A DNA stretch of 64,000 bases from Polytrichum commune (taxonomy: Eukaryota > Streptophyta > Polytrichopsida > Polytrichales > Polytrichaceae): positions 15,438,001 through 15,502,000 of the forward strand of contig OX485806.1 of the NCBI GenBank assembly GCA_950295325.1. The letters run 5' to 3'. The position numbers and the translations under genes were made by a program. Under the pieces are notes generated by a model, which did not search any database, was not told where the DNA came from, and saw nothing but the letters and a program-made list of their open reading frames with translations. This document shows positions 12,351 through 25,082 of the stretch, in pieces. Within the stretch, counting starts at the first letter, position 1. Each line of letters opens with the position of its first letter.

Positions 12351-15300
12351 AAAAGTTATTAGATTCCATGAAGTAAAGGTCGATGTACAATAAGGGGGGC
12401 CTAAGATTGAGATTTTTTAAATATTAAATTAAACTAAAAAAAAAGATGATGTGTTAGTTTCATCCAATTCATGTTTTCGTTTATTGTTGCCATATGGTAA
12501 AAGTCTTCAATGACTACCATGTTAGGTTTGCATTTGGGTTCTATGTTTTAAAAAACTAGAGGCTCTTGGAGTGGTCATGATGGGCTTCCTTGAGTTATGC
12601 TCCCAGGTTAGTGGCTAAAGTATTATGCTCTTGTCTTTGTTTGTTTGAGACAATCGTTGAGTTACGTGCTATGAATGAAAATGACTTTTTTGGAGGAAAG
12701 TGAAAAGAGATTTCATGTGTAATAAAAAGGCATACTTAATTCATCATACATATACTATGTACTATATATAGTATATACTCTATATATGTGTATATGTATG
12801 TATGTATATTGTATATGTTGTGAAGGCATTTATCACATCAATTTGAAAAGCTTAGTATAAATACATGAGGCCATTTCCTAGCATGCCATTAGCACATATA
12901 CACTTGTTTTTGTTTATAAACTTCTTGTATACATGGCATTTAATTTCATAATGACTCACGCACGTCATTTAGGTTTCCAATAAATAATCCACCCTAGGTG
13001 GAATTTTCTTGCCCGAATCACGCATATCATCATCTCAAATTTTAGAGTTGACATTGTAATGCAAAAAAGTAAGATGAGACAATGCTCAAATTGTCACTTT
13101 AAGCATTGAACATAGTGTTACCACTATTTGATCCAAAAATAAATAAATAAATTAGGGAATTGTTAAATCAATGTGTCACACAATCACACACATGAGGAAC
13201 CAAGTATCAACTTTGCTTCCTTTTCCTTTTATATTTCAGCTTACAACTAGAATTGTCCAAATTTTGATAGGTCATGTGAACATGCGACGTGTCTCTGTGG
13301 ACGTTTTAACTAGTGTGTGGTGGATTTAACAATCCCCTTTCTTTATTGTTAGCAATTGAAAGGGGCCTCTGACGCACCAAACTATATCCAACTTGAATCG
13401 TGTATGAAAAACTTATAAGAATTCAAAGATGTATTGGTAGATGATTCAAAACCATCACATGAGCATGATGTTATGATGGTGGACATCCTCAAAATTACTA
13501 TGACCTTATCATGCTGGATTTTAGAATGTTCATTTAAAAAAGGGTAATGGTTTTAGCATGCTCTAACTTGTAGGAGGCCAAAGAAAATATTATATTTTTA
13601 TTTAAGTGATCACATAGGCCCTCCCAATTGTGTTAACAATGGAGCCAAGAATGATGTTTATATTTTTTTCAGCACATAGTCCAATCTCATTGTAGCATTT
13701 CTTTTTGGTGTCCACTCTAGATTGTAAACCATGCCATGTACCACTCACATGTAGATGATTCATTCAGATGAGTGACAATATAAGGCCCACATACCTTATA
13801 CACTACAGACATGATGGAATAAATACCATATGTATTATATTTTGAGCTTGGTTTCAATGCATGTCAAATGAAAAAATGTCTTTCAAAGAAAGCGTTTTTG
13901 TTTTAAGCCCTTCACAAAGTTTTTGCAAGCCACTTAGAGTGTCACAGTGAGGACCCAAAGCAAAATTCCATTCATTATATGATCGTACCTCTCATCCAAT
14001 GATGTTGAAAACATGTGTCTTCTATTTCAGGTATTCACAGCAATAACACATTACTTATTAAGTTTGTGATTAATTCATTCCAGTTGTGTCCCATTGAGCT
14101 AATTTGGGATCTTTAACATAATCCTTGCCTTGAAATATTAAAAAGACATAACTTTAGACAATCGAAGACCCGGGTTTTATCAACTTGATTATGTTCAAAT
14201 TGAATCACATTCCCATTTCAACATTTAACCTCACTTAAGTATTCATTTGTCAATAAGTATTTATTTAGCACTCAACAAATTGTCTCCAATTTCTCCTCAA
14301 GTTGTTCTCTAGCTCAAGTGGGATTCAAAAGTTTTTGTACTAGCTACTTCTAGAATTAGATCAAAGTCAATGAGACACATCGCATGGAGGGAAGGTGGGG
14401 GTTTTATTCCCTTGTAGAGATATCAACTATCTCATGTAAAGGGGTATTTGTAGGGTGACATGTATGAAGTAATGCACATATTCATGGGATATTTTACATA
14501 TTTGGTAGATATTCTCATAATATATTTGCTATATACACTTAAATTTTTCTAAGATTTTTATGGTCTTTACTTCAAAAACATTAGATAGAGCCCTATCTAG
14601 TGGATTCCCACCAAACCCCCCCCCCCCCCTCCTTTTCGCATTGGGGTCACAAATCCAAACATGAGTGGGACATCTACCACAATATTTTAGACAACTTGGT
14701 CTCAACTATTTCTTTTCTCATTCTTAGTCGAGTGTCAATTGCAGCAAATCCATAAGCAATGGCAATGTTCAAGTTGGAACATGTTTACTTGAGAGACTTG
14801 ATCAACATGGCAAACTATTTCCTTCTTTCTATATTAAGTTGATTATTTTGTGTCTTGGAAACCAACCCAAAAATTGTAGTATAATTAAATTTAATGAACT
14901 TTAAACTCTAAGTAAAAAGTACAAAGCCTCTCATATTCATGTGAGAAAATTAACACGTCAAGCCTAAATGCAGTGTTGCTTTCAAAGCCTCAATGGCATG
15001 ATGACAAGAAACTATAAAATTAAGTTAAAATAAACGTACATAAGACTTTGGAAAAAGTTTTAAGAAAAAACACATGAAGTGCATTTATTTTGGTGAATTT
15101 CAATTTGAAATGCATGTGAGGACTTCAACTTTGAACATTGTACCATAGAGTGCTTCCTACTCCAATTTTTGATAAATAATTATTTTAAAAAAAATTATTT
15201 CTTACATCAACAGCCAAGACCCATTCAGATTGCACATGGAATTTATGGTTCGGCATCAAAAAAAGATGAATCGCGAAGCACCTTATGGTATATGTGTTAC

Positions 15301-15736
15301 CACGCAAAATCAAATGTCCAGGTTTAGAATTGGAATCAAGAGTGTTTGTAAGGTAGATGGGTCTAAAATGGTTATTTCTTCCAACTATCCCACTTCTCCT
15401 GGATATGAAACACCTAAGTAGTATGAGGTGGTTAGCAACTGCAAATGAAGGACATAGCCACTTTCCTCAACATTTTTGGAGCTCATAGAAATATCTTATT
15501 CACTATCAAATTAAAGATTCTCGTGCTCATTAAGTAGTCATATATATGCAATCGTCTCCTTTTAAGCTTGCTAGATTAATTTGGGGTCTTTGACCCTAAT
15601 TTAGGCTATTTTTATAGCAACCCCCAGCTCTACAATAGGTATCGATTTTTTCATCCTTCAACTCAATAGGTGTTGTGAACATTCACCCTTGACTATGCTA
15701 TTTGACATAAAACCTTCAAATGGACAGGTTTATTCC
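12351..15736. other. Intergenic, no gene seen
   Basis: AT-rich sequence without a coding region. It contains a TATATA/TATGTA-rich block at 12,755-12,820, copies of a dispersed repeat at about 13,590-13,680 and 15,420-15,580, and a C14 run at 14,616-14,629. The 63-codon ORF at 15,230 has no recognisable motif. Confidence 0.55.
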
Positions 15737-15881
15737 AAAACATTACTCAACTAATGAGATGTATTAATGAGCACCACAGTCTATTCAAGAACAAAGCCTC
15801 TAGAGGTTGGAATCCCAATGCTTCAAACTAAATCTGAAGTCAAGGCAGCTGAACATAATTCATGAGCTGAGTAATGTTATG
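15737..15881. mobile_element. MITE family H, copy 1
   Basis: The left end reads AACATTACTCAACT and the right end reads GAGTAATGTTATG, which are inverted. The interior shares AGAACAAAGCCTC, GGAATCC and GAAGTCAAG blocks with 36,779-36,922, and the ends match 42,313-42,469. It is non-coding and about 145 bases long. Confidence 0.65.
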
Positions 15882-16927
15882 TCTTTCAGGTCAAGTCATG
15901 TGCACATTTCCAATGTAGATGTATTTTGGTGAATGTTGCACAAACATGAGGCCCCATTGCCACAAGTTATGACATGTACACCTCCCATTATAAGAAGATG
16001 CTGAAGTTAGGTTATATATCTTTGTAAAGGCCTGTGATACAACCACCCTTTCTCACACTTCTTGTCACTTCTAAGTACCCAATATCTTGTCCCATCGCTA
16101 GTCTACACATTCTCTAATGTAAACATTCGACCTATTTATAGTAGCAAATATTACAGTGTTAGTGGTCATAAATAGAGCATTCCAGGACAATGGAGATAGC
16201 ATCAAAGGTTGGTTGGAGATCACTTTATGCCCAAATGGTCTCGATTCTCAACTGACAGCACACAAGTTTCTATTTCAAATTGCAGTTTGTAGAGAAATTT
16301 GTCAATGAACAATTTGTACAGCTGCAAAGACAAATCACCTGCTGGTAATTATTACCTCTTCATACAGTGATTTAAGAGCAACCACAGAAGAAAATCATGC
16401 ACTTTGTCCAAGTGCCGCTCAAGTCAAAAAAATTGAGATCATAGTCTCTTAGTACAGCACCTGTTTCAAGAATGTTTGAGAGTCCAGATGGTGGTAGTTC
16501 ATAAAGACACAATGGTTTCTTTGGCTTTTAGTCCTTCCAAACATCAGACAAATTATGTGATTTCCAAGATATTCAATTCTTAGTCTCCTGTAACTCATGG
16601 ACCAAACGAATTTACTTTTTGAACATAAGAACTTCCCACTGTTGCTAACCTATAAATTTTCCAGGAAGTAATTGCTAACCAAAAAGGTAGAACAGTATTG
16701 ACAGGCCACGCAGAGCGACAAAACAGAGTGGACGACAAAATGTATGATGAATGACTTTCATTTGTATCTTAATGTACAGACAGTCGAAAATTGATGGATT
16801 CCTGACCTGTCTCGGCTTTGCAAGCATGCCAAGGAACCTTACTTAGTCTACATTGCATTTTTGAATGCAAGAAGGAATTGATATGACAATGCTTGAAACC
16901 AACATCCCTAGGACAAGAGAGAGCATT

Positions 16928-19900
16928 TCAGTTCACTTGACTTAACCCTTCAACCCCTCCAAGTGCAGAGTAACCCTTGATAACTGCAATGCTGGAAAAA
17001 CCTGCACCATGCCTGCCAGCTGAGCCTGAACCTGCAACAAAAACTTATCCATTAGCCACAGAAAGCAACCTAGGCGCCTAATATAAACTATATTTCCACC
17101 CCAGACTGCAATATCTGTACTGTGATTAGTGGGAGTGATACAAGGTAAGTGGGCCTGAAACGGACACTTTTAGCTCTGTGCCCACTTTTCCTGGGATATT
17201 AAACACAGTACTAGTATGAGATGATCGAGGTCGTAAGCCACTTTCCACATGAACTTTCGAGCTCATTTGAATATCTTATCCATTCTCAAAGTGAAGATTC
17301 TCATTCTTGTTAGATGATCATATAGGACCCCCCAACTATGTTGACTACTGAGTCTAGAATGGTTAAAAGAATTTGTGCATGTAGTCCAATATCTCTTAAA
17401 TACATATCTTTCAAGTGTCCAATCTATTCATGAATGTTGATAATAAGCCTGAAACATTTACCTGATTCCCCATTTCCTACCACTTCTTCACAACCGTCTC
17501 CTACTACGTACTTCATCTTCTCGGTACCCACTTCCTCCATAGAGCTCTTGATGAGCCTCTCCCCTCACAAGCCAATTCTCTCCAGTTCTATTTTTCGGTT
17601 CAGCAGATCTATTATTCCCACGTATCTCCTTCAGTGGTGAATCTGTTTCTTGCACCACGGCAAGCATACCACTGGCTTCTTTTGTTCTAAATGCAGGCTC
17701 ACTAGCATCTGAAATAGAGAACCAACAAACATGTGCATTAGAACCACATCAAACACATGTCATTCAGGGTTTAAAGTTTAGAGCCAATCTCCAATCACAG
17801 AACAAGTACGACTAAGGGCGGGTTTACACTAGGGTCCAAGACCAAAACAACTCCAAAATCAAGCGACCCTGTTGGTCTAGAGCAGAAATAGGGTCGGGGT
17901 CCAAGGTATGAAATAATGAAGTGACCCTAATGTGGATTCACTTTCCCGCCAAATCTCAGTGGTCCCTACCCAAGAAAATACACCCCTTAGTTTGAGAAAC
18001 CGATCTTCAAGCTCGGGTCCACTCTCGAGTCCGAAAGTAAGGTCCATTAAGGGGTGTTCTGGACCCCAAGTTTTTGGAACCCGGACCCTGATGGAAATCC
18101 ACCCTAAGGTCTAGCTTGAGGTTTACATTGCAAAGAATTCATACCCAGATCTAAAGACGGTATATGTTGGAGGTCCAATCTCCCCAAGTACACAGGCTCT
18201 TTCACAGGCTTCTCCTTCACAGTTTTGGCTGCTTTTCTGTCTCGACTAATCAGCTCCAACCTCCGGAAAAACTCATACTCTTGTCGCACGGCTTCATCCA
18301 AAAAGCTGTTGGAGGTCTCCTTCCTTTGGTCATCGCTCCAACCCTCCTCCCTCGAATCATAATCCCGTTCTGAAAGAGTAGATGTATCCGAATCTGTCAT
18401 CCTTCCATTCATCTCCGCATCCTCCCCGCCACCACCACCTCCACCATCATCCCTTTCAAGACTTGCAAGTGCAGTTTGTGCCTCTTTCACGATGTGCGAA
18501 CCCGCCCTTGTTTTCTCGACGATTCGGTTGATCAACATCCGACCAAGCATCTCTTCAGCTTCCAGCACAAGATTTTCCTCGCCAAAAACATTGATGTCGT
18601 CATCAACCAAATCTAAATTACACTGCTCAGACTCAGATGCACGCGACTGGCACTCCCAATCAGACCCCGTCGCAGGACCGGGCGTCTCGCCTTCCATCAA
18701 GCCCTCCCATCGCGCAATTTTGTCAAGAACGGTAGGGCTTAAATCCCCTGACCTACCCTCCAAGCACAATGGCCGCTGCGTGGGCAAATTAAACCCTAAA
18801 CCTAAACCCGGCCCCTCCCGGGATGATGGCTTAAACAACTGTTGTCGCACCTTCACCTTCTCCTTCTCGACAGGCGTGTTCAACCCTGCTCGGCCACCGC
18901 CTTCCCAGAACAAAGCGGCTTTCCGATCCACCGGAACTGTGCCGCCAGAATTTGCAATTGGCCTTGTCGTCCCACTCGCGTCTTCGTACTTAACCGAGTA
19001 GTGCATATCTGAATCCGACATCTCTGAGACCGATTTTGACGACTCGAGGGTTTCCGTATATTTTACAATCGCTGTACAGCTCTCGGCCTTCGGAGAGGCC
19101 GGCCCCTCCTCAGTCTCGACCTTTCTCACGAGGATGGAATTGCCCGCATCCGAGTTCCACGAGGTTCTTCGGCTTGGATGGGGAACCAGCAATTTCCCCC
19201 TGCGAAACCAGCCACCCGTGTCGCCATTATTTGTTGTAGCCTGGAAACTGGCTGGATCAACCGAGTGATCCCAGCCATCAGCAAGAGAGCCTGTGCTTGA
19301 GTAGTCACAAACACTCGGCGTTGCGCTACCCATTTCCGAGCTTTCGGGATAATCAGATTTCTCCAACCCTTGAACAGAATCAATCAACTGCCTCTCAATT
19401 TGCGCGTTGTCCATTACTTGACTGCAGTCCCTCGAGGCTTGTGTGGTCGTTGCCTCAGTATGTGAGGAGGACCCAAATTCTTCATCGTCTATCATAGACT
19501 GCAAAAACTCATTGCAAGTTTCATCCCCAGCTGGAACAGTGATACCTGGAGTGGCGTACCTCTCGGTATCCCTAGGATTCTGCAAATAACCATCACAACA
19601 ATAGAGTTAATCTTAAAGTGTGGCAATGAAGTGAAGTCGATTTCCCCTTATGGTCCCTTGTTCGAGGGTAACCGGAAAGTCTTGGAGGGCTTCTTTGAGT
19701 TTTAGGCACCAACATGTTTCATATTTATATAACTAAAGAATCTTCTCATTTTCTTTGCCACCTATAAGCACGTGTCTCATCAAGGTACTCTTTGCTTCTC
19801 TCAGCACTTGTGTACTCCCCAAATAAAATCAAACTCAAGAAAAGAACTCAAAAGTTTCTCAAAGTTTTGTAGCCTTGCAATAAAAGCAAGAAGAGTTTGC

Positions 19901-22900
19901 TCCCTTGTTTTCTTTAGGTTACAAAGTGTTTTGGTCCCCAATTTAGGTGAATTTACCGTAAATTCCAATGTGTATCAAGAGGTGAACCTTTTAGGCACTC
20001 TTGCAGCAAAGGAAGTGGACAGTGTTCTTGATCAGTTCCTGATCATGAGAAATATTTGTGAGCAGTAAGTGAACACAACAGACTTATCCTTTCTAACTCA
20101 ATGGAGTTTTTCATCAGGAGTTGGTGCACTGTGATTTTCCAATAGTTGTTTTGCATACAATATTAAACAATCATTTCCACTTGTGGTGCATGCTTGGAGG
20201 TAGAGTTCGAATTTGAATGAAGAGCAACTAACTTCAGTTCATTGACGACCAAACTCGTTTTAGTACCTCTTGGCATGCCAAAATGATGAGTTCAACCCTC
20301 AACAAAACAATGTAGAATGTTCTTTGTTCAAACCTCCACACTACCTCCAAGCATGCACCACAAACTTACCGAACATGGAACGTACCATATGCAATAACAA
20401 CCAACTCCAGACCAAAAGTTATATTGAGTTAGAGGATAACTCTAATGGCTCGCTAATTGTGATGATGTGATTACTCATAAGTCTCATTAAGTACCTGTTT
20501 CACATCTGTCTGCAAATCTTCCTTTGTTGTCTCCACCTCTCCTGATGTTACTACCACAGGGGTATCACTCAATCCACCTGGCCCTGTAGTGTTTGTGTCA
20601 GCCTCACTACCACTTACCCATGTACTTGCTCCCTGAAGAGGGAAGTGAAAACTTTCTTGACCTTCAAGACTGTCAATGCCTTTCACACCAGTCTTCTCAT
20701 CAACATTCTTTTGGTTGGGAGTTTTGGACCTCTCAACCAAAGTCTTGGCAGCAATTGTTTTCCCTGGAATCGGAATTTCATCACCTGCCAGTAGAAAAAT
20801 GTCAGACAAACTGAAGCCGCCAATAGAGGGTGGACAGCTACTGATTACCAAAAAAAATGTTCATAGCAAACATTTGATGACAACGAGCAGATGATTGAAC
20901 TTCATTGAACTCCTTTGACCTCATGGATTTACTTGTTAAGAACTAAATGGAAGCAAGACAATAGCTTATATCCTTGAATTTCCTTTTCACTACTACAGTA
21001 AACTTTTTTACACATTGCACTTTCTTGATAGGGCATGACGTAGTGGTGGCAAAAGCAACTGGGAGGGACAAAGAAGGTGCCTGAAGTAGAGGTAAGAGAA
21101 CCCTCCATCAACTGTCGCACTCGATCCTTCCACACCTCAAGCTCCTCCTCTTTACTCTGCAACTTTGACTGGGCTCCTTCCAGCTCCTCCTCTAACTCAG
21201 TAAGCAACTCTTCTTGTCGGGTTGCCTGTTTAAAAGCAAGCATTCCAGCCTCCCATGTCAATGCCTAGTACTCACCATTGCCTCAGCTACCTCCCATGCT
21301 GACTAACATGAAGATGGTACCACTCAAGAAATTTATTAGTTACAATAAATGATTAATGCAAATTGGCAACAATTTACTCAATTCATGTCACCAGAAAGAT
21401 TCCTGACCTGCACTTTGCGAAGAAGTCGGGCAAGCAATCGTGGTGAAACAGCATAATTGTTCAAGCATGCAGGTTGTGCAGGGACTGAATAGTCATCATC
21501 CTCTGAACTTTCCTCTAATCGGGCAGGTAGGCCTGCCACCTTTAAATCACCATAAACAACAGATGCAACACCATCCATATCGAGCTGCGGATACCAACGA
21601 GATAAATAAGGCCATGAAGACAAAAGATATCCCAGAACTCAAGAGCACAACTCCAGCTCCTGCTAAAAGCTAACATAGTCATGATCCAAGCAAATACCTG
21701 TACATAGTGTGCTTGCTACCAATACACTAAACATCTGATTTAGTGGCATTAAAATTGGTGTGCCATGTAAAATTGAGTAGTCTTCATGAACCAAGCAACA
21801 AGTGTCATATGACACACTCTCTTGTTGCCACCCAGTGTTTGCAAGACAATTAATTTGGGTCAATGATGGATAGTGCGGGCCACACTAAATCAGATGTTTA
21901 GCACAGTGTTCATCTTAAAGGCTATATAAAAGTATAATGTGCCTAATTAGCCGAACCTCATCTAAGACTGAGTACTGGCTGTCCAGTACAGAGTCACCCC
22001 CGGTGAGCTGATCCAGTTCAGCCTCCAACTCTGCTTCGAGCTCAGCCATCTGATCCCCTTGATCCTGTGATTCCAGGTCATAACTTACGGTTCCATCACG
22101 AGTACACCTAATTGCTCCTTGATCCAATCTCCCTCCAGCCTGTGACACGTCAAAGCAAGCAACAAAATAAGAGCAGATGTTGGTAAGCTCACATTATAAC
22201 CCACACCAGTGTGCAGAGAGGCATTACAACTTGCATAACCTTTCTTTGATACAGGCAGAGCAAGCTTGAAATCAATAAATAAAAGTTGATAGCTTACCAA
22301 GGATGCAGAACCTCCCCTACTTTCAAGCTCTAGCTTGAGTTTTTGCATCTGAATTTGAGCCTCATCCAACAACTGGTTCAATCTTTGAACTTCAGCTTGG
22401 TGTGCCTCACTTGCTGACTGGACCCCAACACCCACTCCAAAACCGAATAGCAAGGCCTCCTTTGAGGACAAGCTCAGTTCTGCAAAACAATAAAATAAAG
22501 AAATAAATGAGAAAGGGCTATGAACAACAATATATATACTTCGTTCTGAGGCTATCAGCTTCATGAAGATGTCAGTGTCATGCTGATGGATGCCACAGAA
22601 TGCCAATGATAAAATACGGTTCATCACTAATGCAACTGAGAATGTAATCTCAATTGTCACAAGACCTACATTGAAAACGATGTGAGATATGTTCTCGCAG
22701 GATTGCTTGGAGTTACTACATCATCAATGCACATGTAGGCAGCAGATTTTCTGGAACGGAGTAGGTCAATTCTTTCTCACTATCAAAAATACTAACAGAC
22801 GTCTTTCAGCACAACCATAAAAGTATGAAGGTGCATGTAAGTGCATATTGGATAGATCAATTCAAAGGCGTAGAGGTGGAATGGAAAGCCAAAAGTAGGA

Positions 22901-25082
22901 ATCACCTTCCACATGCAGCTTGTCACTGCCTTGATCAGATCCCACTGATAGGTGCTTAACATCAGAAATTTTCCTCTTCTTCAAGATGACAGGCAGAAGC
23001 GACTTCTTCCATTGATTGTTACCAGGACTACCTGCTGGCATTTCAACAGCTGCCTGTTTTGGTCCTGCTTCATCTGCATCGGTGTTACTGTCCACCTTAT
23101 TTGGTGCTAGCCTTGCTGCAAACCCCTTGAGCACCTTTTGAAGGTTGGGAAGGCTAACAGAGCCAGTTGATGAGCTTCGTCTCTCAGCCCCTACTGCAGA
23201 ATTGTTATTGATTGGGGTGACATCGGGTGACGTCGGGACTCCATTGATGTAGCCTATCATTTTAAAGCCATTTTCAGGTCTGCCCCTTCCATCTGCTGGA
23301 GGGGAGAAATTGAGAGGACGAGAGACCTGCCTACCCCGATCTCTATCATTCTCATCAGTCAGCTGAGCTCTTAAACAACTCTCCAAGGACGATACAGGCT
23401 TCGGAGAGGCCCGTAACCCTCGAACTTTTCGTGCCAAAGCTTTGCCTCGACTGGCCTTACTTGGAGTCCTTGAACGTCTCGTGAAGCCTCCTCCCCCCTT
23501 GACTTGTTCCTCCTCATCAGGTAGTTGAGTGAAAAATTCCGCAGCATCAAAGCCTAAGAATGGATCCGACTGGCCCATTAATCCCCACGCAAACGCGTTC
23601 GGGTGCATGTCAGAAGGCACATTCTCTTCTCCAATTCCATCCTTTATCCTCTTCCCAGCAGAGGTGGCCCCCCAAACAATGTCGTTTGCATCATTGAAAC
23701 TGTTTCTTCGAGAGTCCTTCAAGCGCTTCCCAGAATTTGTGAAAGATAACGATACCTTCCCTTTCCCTGACATCTTTCCTCCCTCGTCAGGTGTCTTGGG
23801 ATCTTGATCACAACTACACCTGCTTGTTCTCCTCCAGCCTCTACGTCCTGCTGGTGTCTTCTGTGCCTGGAACTTATACACAGTCCCAGAACCTGGCACA
23901 CCAGACAATCTTCTTAGAACAAATTCCTTACTCGCAGGAGACGTGACCTTCAATGCAGTGTCGTGCTGATCCTCGCTCACATGCGAATTGTTGCCCTTGT
24001 CCTCTGAAAGTGGGGAAGCTTCAATAACCACAGCAGCAGTATGCTTCGCCTCTGCTACTTCCTCCTCAAACTTCTTTGCAAGCTGAGATGGATGTAGGAC
24101 AATTTGATCTGAAATCTTGCACTTGATATCATCAGATTGGCATTCAGGTGCTGATGAATCATGTGCATAACAGGTTAGCGGAGCAGCAACTTCTTCTTCA
24201 GGTTTCTTAACAGCAGGGGAATTATGCGCAGACAGAAATGGCTTCACCAGTATAGGCTCCTGAACATTTCCGTCACCACAATCACCCAAACCTTCCACCT
24301 GGCTCACTAAATCTGCGAGGCAGGGCGCAGAGAATGAGGATAACCTACCACGAGCTGCAAACCTTGACAATGGAGGACTGTCCTTGAGACTACTCTCACT
24401 TCCATCAGCTACATTGTCATAGTCTCCCTCTTCATAAATAACTTCTTCTCTCGAACCACGCCGTGGGCTGATACAGCTCCGGATAATATCATGGCTGGTA
24501 CCTCCACAGAATCCAGCTGCGGTCGAGGCGTTGTTCGCTTTGCCATGCAACTTCTCTAGCTCAAGCAGCTTCTGGTACTCTTCCAGATGATTCGTATCTT
24601 CGAGATCCTCCAGCACAGCCCTCCCTTTAAGAGAACCACCATGATCATAGCTCAGCCTTCGTGAGAATACGCGCGTTGGCAGAGACCTAGTCCTTGATAC
24701 CTTGGAAGAATTTGGAGATCCTCTGGGTGATGTTGATCCATACGGGGTCTGCACCAGTGTCAAACAAACCCACAAACAAACATTTAGCTCCAAATAGAAG
24801 CACTACACACTTAAGAAAAGTGTTGCCACAACTTCCTATCACTTGCTGTGCCTAAATAGAGTACACATGAGTCAAGGGTTGAGATGAGATGACCATGCTT
24901 TCACTTTCATAGTTTACTCTCGACCCTCTAAAGAGTCGGAATGGTCTGTGACCGGAAAATGACCTAACAGTTGGGATGACGCACAAGTAATGGAACTTTT
25001 CTTCCCTTAATCAAAGTCAGCACTCAAATGCATTTCTTGCAGTACAGAAATTCACCTCTCTCTTGCTGTGCTTGCCTCCCAT
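16928..25082 (-). CDS. POLAR-like polarity scaffold protein, 1487 aa, 10 exons
   Basis: Exons by my reading: 25082-25056, 24748-22906, 22479-22298, 22139-21957, 21584-21408, 21264-21081, 20784-20495, 19579-18145, 17708-17670, 17031-16928. They total 4464 bases and every junction is in phase. The start ATG at 25082 follows an in-frame TGA directly. Plant POLAR proteins localise asymmetrically at the cell cortex in stomatal-lineage cells. The family signature seen here is an ELEAELEAEL acidic helix (about residue 715), a VSPRLLARLLRK segment (about 790), and a coiled coil with EGAQSKLQSKEEELEVWKD (about 830-850). The first 9 residues, MGGKHSKRE, fit an N-myristoylation motif. Residues 10-623 (one exon) and 963-1440 are low-complexity and probably disordered. 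The size exceeds the flowering-plant POLAR proteins I know of. Family assignment rests on the coiled-coil core only; the C-terminal exons are inferred from splice signals and phase. Confidence 0.82.
16945..17031 (-). other. Terminal exon region of the POLAR-like gene
   Basis: A TTGTTGCAG acceptor opens an exon at 17031. Read in the phase left by the previous exon, it gives GSGSAGRHGAGFSSIAVIKG, continues through a Gly-rich stretch and ends LSQVN and TGA (stop 16930-16928). The 39-base exon before it (17708-17670) has a TTCTCTATTTCAG acceptor and a GTG/GTATGC donor, is phase-neutral, and reads DASEPAFRTKEAS. Both fit the phase-1 donor G/GTATGAATT at 18145. If these exons are not used, translation would instead read through to a TAG at 18106-18104, giving 1453 residues. 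Confidence 0.65.
17816..18104. mobile_element. Tourist-like (PIF/Harbinger) MITE in an intron
   Basis: The element starts GGGCGGGTTTACACTAGGG and its other end, reverse-complemented, starts GGGTGGATTTCCATCAGGG, an imperfect inverted repeat of about 28 bases. It is flanked by TAA on both sides (17813-17815 and 18105-18107), the 3-base TTA/TAA duplication typical of PIF/Harbinger MITEs. It lies in the intron between exons 8 and 9 of the POLAR-like gene, 40 bases past the donor. Its first minus-strand base contributes the G of the TAG that would end an unspliced message. Confidence 0.8.
21079..21102 (-). other. Non-canonical or alternative 5' splice site after exon 6
   Basis: The next exon begins at 20784 in phase 1 (GGCAG/GTGATGAA). 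Two upstream donors fit that phase: a GC donor TACTTCAG/GCACC ending the exon at 21081, and a weaker GT donor ATGGAGG/GTTCTC ending it at 21102. The first keeps SLTSTSG after the coiled coil, as in related proteins (SL followed by Ser/Thr), so I used it. The choice changes the protein by 7 residues. Confidence 0.55.

Noticed and set aside
18104-18144. TAG at 18106-18104 as the normal end of the POLAR-like gene
   Set aside because: A good donor (G/GTATGAATT) precedes it, and two downstream exons with strong acceptors keep the frame exactly. I keep it only as an alternative intron-retention end.
18786-18812. CCCTAAACC repeats as an interstitial telomere tract
   Set aside because: Only three imperfect units, inside the coding sequence of exon 8 of the POLAR-like gene (minus strand reads GLGLGFN).
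18492-19001. Plus-strand ORF of 169 codons
   Set aside because: It lies opposite the large exon 8 of the POLAR-like gene, which has in-phase splice sites and protein-like composition. The ORF is Ser/Pro-rich mirror sequence without motifs.
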